Positions 6,159 to 8,918 of a stretch of 8,918 nt of DNA are shown in pieces. How positions within the stretch are numbered: position 1 is the first letter of the stretch; every line of letters starts with the position of its first letter. This DNA comes from Cellvibrionales bacterium UBA1969. Its GTDB lineage: Bacteria; Pseudomonadota; Gammaproteobacteria; Pseudomonadales; UBA7434. The notes beneath the pieces were generated by a model. That model did no database searches. It was not told where the DNA came from and saw nothing but the letters and a program-made list of their open reading frames with translations. Location: the NCBI GenBank assembly GCA_002339085.1, contig DDDX01000105.1:17333-26250 (forward strand), written 5' to 3'. Both the position numbers and the translations under genes were made by a program.

Positions 6159-7604
6159 ATGTCACTAGAAGTACAAAATAAACCGTCATTAGTCTCTGCC
6201 TCAGAGCGTGTGGCGTTGAGGCGCGAACATCAACTGTCGTTATTCAGTGATGCTGACACCAAATCAATTGATACTAAGGTCACCCATAATGACGATCTTA
6301 CTGACCGAGGGAGTAGCCAAGCGCGACCACTTAGAATATGCATTTCAGGTTATCGAAGCGCACCTTTTGGTGGTGGACAAGGCGTCTATATCAAGTATCT
6401 CAGTAAGGCGTTGGTTGAAGCGGGGCATTCGGTTGATGTTGTTTCCGGTCAGCCTTACCCAATGCTTGATGAGCGAGTAAATCTTATTAAACTCCCCGGT
6501 CTTGATTTGTTCACTAACGGTTTACTGTCCTTACGACCAAGGCATTTAACGTCAATGACCAATATTATTGAATGGTTGAGTAAATTAACCGGTGGCTTTG
6601 CTGAGCCTTATTGTTTTTCACGGCGACTGCATCATTACTTGCTGTCGCACTCAGATAGCTACGATATTATTCATGATAATCAATGTCTGGGTTGGGATAT
6701 GTTAAAGGTTCAGCGTGATTGCTTTCCCTTATTAACGACTATCCATCATCCTATCACCAGTGATTTACAGATTGCCTTGAATGCTTGCCAGCATTGGTGG
6801 GAAAAATTATTAATACGGCGCTGGCACTCATTCTTAACCATGCAAAAAAAAGTAGCAGCGCAATTGAATCATATTGTGACGGTTTCAGAACGATCGTACG
6901 CTGATATTGTTGAATCTTTTGATCTGAATGCAGACAATATCCAGTTGGTCTATAACGGTATTGACACCAAGGAATTTAAACCGCTAGACAATATCGAACG
7001 CGATAGATGGCAGATTATGGCGACGGCGTCGGCTGACCAACCGCTCAAAGGCCTGCGTTTTTTATTATTGGCATTTGCACAATTAGCTAAAAAATACCCT
7101 GAACTGCACTTATTATTGGTGAGTAAACCCAAAGCGGGCGGCGAGACTGAAAAATTAGTTAAGCAGCTTGGCATTGGCGATAAAATACAGTTTGTGCATG
7201 GTATTAGCACGGCGACAATGGTTGAACATTATGCTCGCTCTAGCATTGCGGTCGTGCCCTCTATTTATGAGGGCTTTGGTTTGCCCGCCGGGGAGGCTAT
7301 GGCCTGCGGCGTGCCGGTTATTGCCACTGACGGTGGTGCATTACCTGAAGTCGTCGGTCAAGCGGGTCTGACGGTACCCATTAAAGATGCCGATGCTATT
7401 GCCGCGGCGATCGAAAAATTATTAAGCAATCCTAAAGCGCGAGAGCAGTACGGGCAGTTAGGTCGTAAGCGTATTGAAAATAAGTTTTCTTGGCAGCTGG
7501 TTGCCGAACAAATGTCGGCGCTATACCAACAGATTCTCGATCCTGAGACAGTGCCTGATACGGAGACTTCTCAGCACTCAAAGGTTGAACATGCAAACAG
7601 TTGA
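6159..7604 (+). CDS. GT4-family glycosyltransferase (GT-B fold)
   Basis: A 481-residue retaining glycosyltransferase of the GT-B fold, expected to use a nucleotide-sugar at the cytoplasmic face of the inner membrane. The N-terminal acceptor domain starts near residue 58 with LRICISGYRSAPFGGGQGVY (58-77), whose glycine-rich loop is a GT4 hallmark; TTIHHP (193-198) and VSERSYADI (242-250) follow. The donor domain has VYNGID (264-269), SKPKAGGE (322-329) and the catalytic/nucleotide box EGFGLPAGE (371-379, the EX7E motif), then ACGVPVIATDGGALPEVVG (382-400). The first 56 residues are polar, lack any fold motif and are unusual for the family. ATG 6159 has no Shine-Dalgarno site, and the only other in-frame starts before the domain are weak GTG/TTG codons at 6210 and 6216, so the start is less certain than the function. 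The C-terminal tail is acidic and polar and overlaps the next gene by 14 bases. The donor sugar is not identifiable. Confidence 0.92.
   Translation: MSLEVQNKPSLVSASERVALRREHQLSLFSDADTKSIDTKVTHNDDLTDRGSSQARPLRICISGYRSAPFGGGQGVYIKYLSKALVEAGHSVDVVSGQPYPMLDERVNLIKLPGLDLFTNGLLSLRPRHLTSMTNIIEWLSKLTGGFAEPYCFSRRLHHYLLSHSDSYDIIHDNQCLGWDMLKVQRDCFPLLTTIHHPITSDLQIALNACQHWWEKLLIRRWHSFLTMQKKVAAQLNHIVTVSERSYADIVESFDLNADNIQLVYNGIDTKEFKPLDNIERDRWQIMATASADQPLKGLRFLLLAFAQLAKKYPELHLLLVSKPKAGGETEKLVKQLGIGDKIQFVHGISTATMVEHYARSSIAVVPSIYEGFGLPAGEAMACGVPVIATDGGALPEVVGQAGLTVPIKDADAIAAAIEKLLSNPKAREQYGQLGRKRIENKFSWQLVAEQMSALYQQILDPETVPDTETSQHSKVEHANS
7580..7584 (+). promoter_or_regulatory. Ribosome binding site that fixes the methyltransferase start
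   Basis: AAAGG lies six bases before the ATG at 7591, inside the end of the GT4 gene. The frame is open back to 7474, but that extension merely shadows the glycosyltransferase, so 7591 is chosen. Confidence 0.75.
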
Positions 7605-8310
7605 TTTTAAGCATATTGAATTATCAGATGGTGACAAATTATTAGATCTCGGTTGTGGCGAAGGGCGACATGTGATTGCTGCTTACTTAGAAAAGAATAT
7701 TCAGGCCGTGGGCGTTGATTTAGATTTTAACGACTTAAAAACAACGGCCGATAAATTTAGTGAGTTTTGTCAATCTGAAAACGCCGAAAAAAGTTTTGGT
7801 TTATCGGTGGCGAATGCCTTGTCTTTGCCTTTTGAAGACAATACTTTTGATGTCATTATTTGTTCAGAAGTGTTAGAACATATTCCCGACTTTGAATCAG
7901 TATTAACGGAAATTGAACGAATACTTCTGCCCGGCGGTACTTTTATCGCTAGCGTACCTAGAGCTTGGCCTGAACGAATTTGTTGGTATTTTAGCAGCGC
8001 TTACCATCAAGTAGAAGGTGGCCACTTGCGTATATTTGACGCCTCACAACTGCGATCTCAAATAGAAGCGCGTGGTTTTTATCATTATCACCGGCATTGG
8101 GCGCATGCATTACATTCGCCTTTTTGGTGGCTTAAGTGCATGTTTTGGGATTCGCAGGAGGAATCGCTACTGATAAAGCTCTATCATAAATTATTGGTAT
8201 GGGACTTAATGCAGCGTCCATGGTTAACTCGCTCTTTAGAGGCCTTGCTGAATCCGATCATGGGGAAAAGTATTGTTATGTATTTTAATAAACCGAAGTC
8301 CGCTAGATAG
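7591..8310 (+). CDS. Class I SAM-dependent methyltransferase (Methyltransf_11-like)
   Basis: A 239-residue Rossmann-fold methyltransferase. The SAM-binding motif I is KLLDLGCGEGRH (16-27), the acidic ribose-binding end of strand two is VGVDLDFNDL (40-49), a later strand is FDVIICSEVLEHIPD (86-100) and the post-motif strand is LLPGGTFIASVPR (112-124). The C-terminal half (125-239) is rich in Trp, His and aromatic residues (for example HRHWAHALHSPFWWLKCMF, 167-185). It probably forms the substrate pocket or a membrane-contacting cap, as expected for a lipid-linked substrate. It overlaps the GT4 gene by 14 bases, so the two are translated from one message. The likely substrate is the glycan or glycolipid made by the neighbouring transferase, or a linked lipid or quinone-like molecule; the sequence does not say which. 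The longer frame upstream to 7474 is rejected because it lies within the GT4 coding sequence. Confidence 0.92.
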   Translation: MQTVDFKHIELSDGDKLLDLGCGEGRHVIAAYLEKNIQAVGVDLDFNDLKTTADKFSEFCQSENAEKSFGLSVANALSLPFEDNTFDVIICSEVLEHIPDFESVLTEIERILLPGGTFIASVPRAWPERICWYFSSAYHQVEGGHLRIFDASQLRSQIEARGFYHYHRHWAHALHSPFWWLKCMFWDSQEESLLIKLYHKLLVWDLMQRPWLTRSLEALLNPIMGKSIVMYFNKPKSAR

Positions 8311-8330
8311 TTGACGAGAGATTCTGAATA

Positions 8331-8918
8331 ATGAGTGGACTGTATTTATCAAAAGGTATTTTTCCTGAAGCCTTTTTTGCCCCAACCGTTGATTATATTC
8401 GCCAAGTACAATTACCTAGCGGCGCTATCCCATGGTTTGAAGACGGTTATTGTGATCCATGGGACCATGTTGAATCGGCTATGGGGCTGAGTATTGGTGG
8501 AGACTTTAGCAATGCTGAGCGCGCCTATTTTTGGCTGGCTGAAAAACAATTAGACGATGGTAGTTGGTGGGCGGCGTATAAAAATGACGTTGTTGAAAAC
8601 AGTGAAAGACGCGAGACTAATTTCGTCGCTTATATCGCAACCGGCGTTTGGCACCACTATTTAATTAGCCAGCGGCGAGATTTCTTAAAAAGAATGTGGC
8701 CAACGGTTGAAAAAGCGATTAATTTTGTGGTCGCTCAACAGCAAGTCGAAGGGGATATTAATTGGGCTGTCGATTGTGACGGCAAACCAAAAGATGATGC
8801 CTTAGTGACAGGTTGTAGCTCCATCTACAAAAGTTTTGAATGCGCTCATAATATTGCTATAGCCATGAGGTTACCTCGCCCCGAGTGGTTGATGGCGCGA
8901 GAAAAGTTGGGTCAGGCG
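8331..8918 (+). CDS. Toroid-fold protein, prenyltransferase/cyclase-like (3' end outside window)
   Basis: The frame is open from ATG 8331 to the window edge, giving the first 196 residues; the stop lies beyond. GAGAG at 8316-8320 is a plausible ribosome site, and the gene begins 20 bases after the methyltransferase stop, so it belongs to the same operon. The sequence resembles alpha/alpha-toroid proteins that databases often label prenyltransferase or squalene-cyclase-like. Helical repeats contain LPSGAIPWFEDG (28-39), DPWDHVESAMGL (42-53) and the QxxDGSWW box LDDGSWWAAY (74-83), the kind of QW-type turn seen in terpene cyclases and related barrels; GDINWAVDCDG (142-152) follows. The same fold serves as glycoside hydrolase or epimerase domains, so catalysis on sugars is as plausible as on isoprenoids. 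No signal peptide is seen, so a cytoplasmic location is likely. The cyclase DxDD acid motif is not visible in the part shown. Confidence 0.82.
   Translation, partial: MSGLYLSKGIFPEAFFAPTVDYIRQVQLPSGAIPWFEDGYCDPWDHVESAMGLSIGGDFSNAERAYFWLAEKQLDDGSWWAAYKNDVVENSERRETNFVAYIATGVWHHYLISQRRDFLKRMWPTVEKAINFVVAQQQVEGDINWAVDCDGKPKDDALVTGCSSIYKSFECAHNIAIAMRLPRPEWLMAREKLGQA

Noticed and set aside
7474..7590. 39-residue upstream extension of the methyltransferase
   Set aside because: It overlaps the GT4 coding sequence, and a proper ribosome site precedes ATG 7591, which sits at the expected N-terminus of the domain.

Overview
The window looks like the surface-polysaccharide (O-antigen/LPS-type) locus of a moderately AT-rich gammaproteobacterium, probably marine. 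The evidence is a run of glycosyltransferases next to an MsbA-like ABC exporter, followed by a glycosyltransferase, a methyltransferase and a toroid-fold protein. The species cannot be fixed from the sequence.

Left half (about 1-3981): a variable, AT-rich, visibly eroding sugar-assembly region. It opens with a decayed family-2 glycosyltransferase (1-574, perhaps to 630) carrying in-frame stops, a frameshift and a 7-bp tandem repeat at the window edge. Two intact, translationally overlapping glycosyltransferase genes follow on the plus strand (640-1626 and 1623-2441). A third intact glycosyltransferase lies on the minus strand (2480-3307), converging on them. The apparently empty 3308-4004 stretch is mostly the remnant of a TupA-like ATP-grasp gene (3390-3981), recognisable when reading frames are stitched together.

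Right half (4005-8918): higher G+C and no broken genes. It holds a full-length MsbA-type lipid/glycolipid flippase (4005-5750), a 408-bp gap rich in palindromes and repeated TTGATCAG octamers (5751-6158), then a tight plus-strand operon: GT4 glycosyltransferase (6159-7604), class I SAM methyltransferase (7591-8310, overlapping by 14 nt) and the 5' part of a toroid-fold protein usually labelled prenyltransferase-like (8331 to the window edge).

Inferred joint role: the left-hand enzymes build a strain-variable glycan, while the ABC exporter and the GT4-methyltransferase-toroid operon make and move a more conserved envelope glycolipid. The two gene remnants on either side of the working transferases indicate past turnover of the locus. 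No RNA gene, CRISPR array, transposase or insertion sequence was seen.
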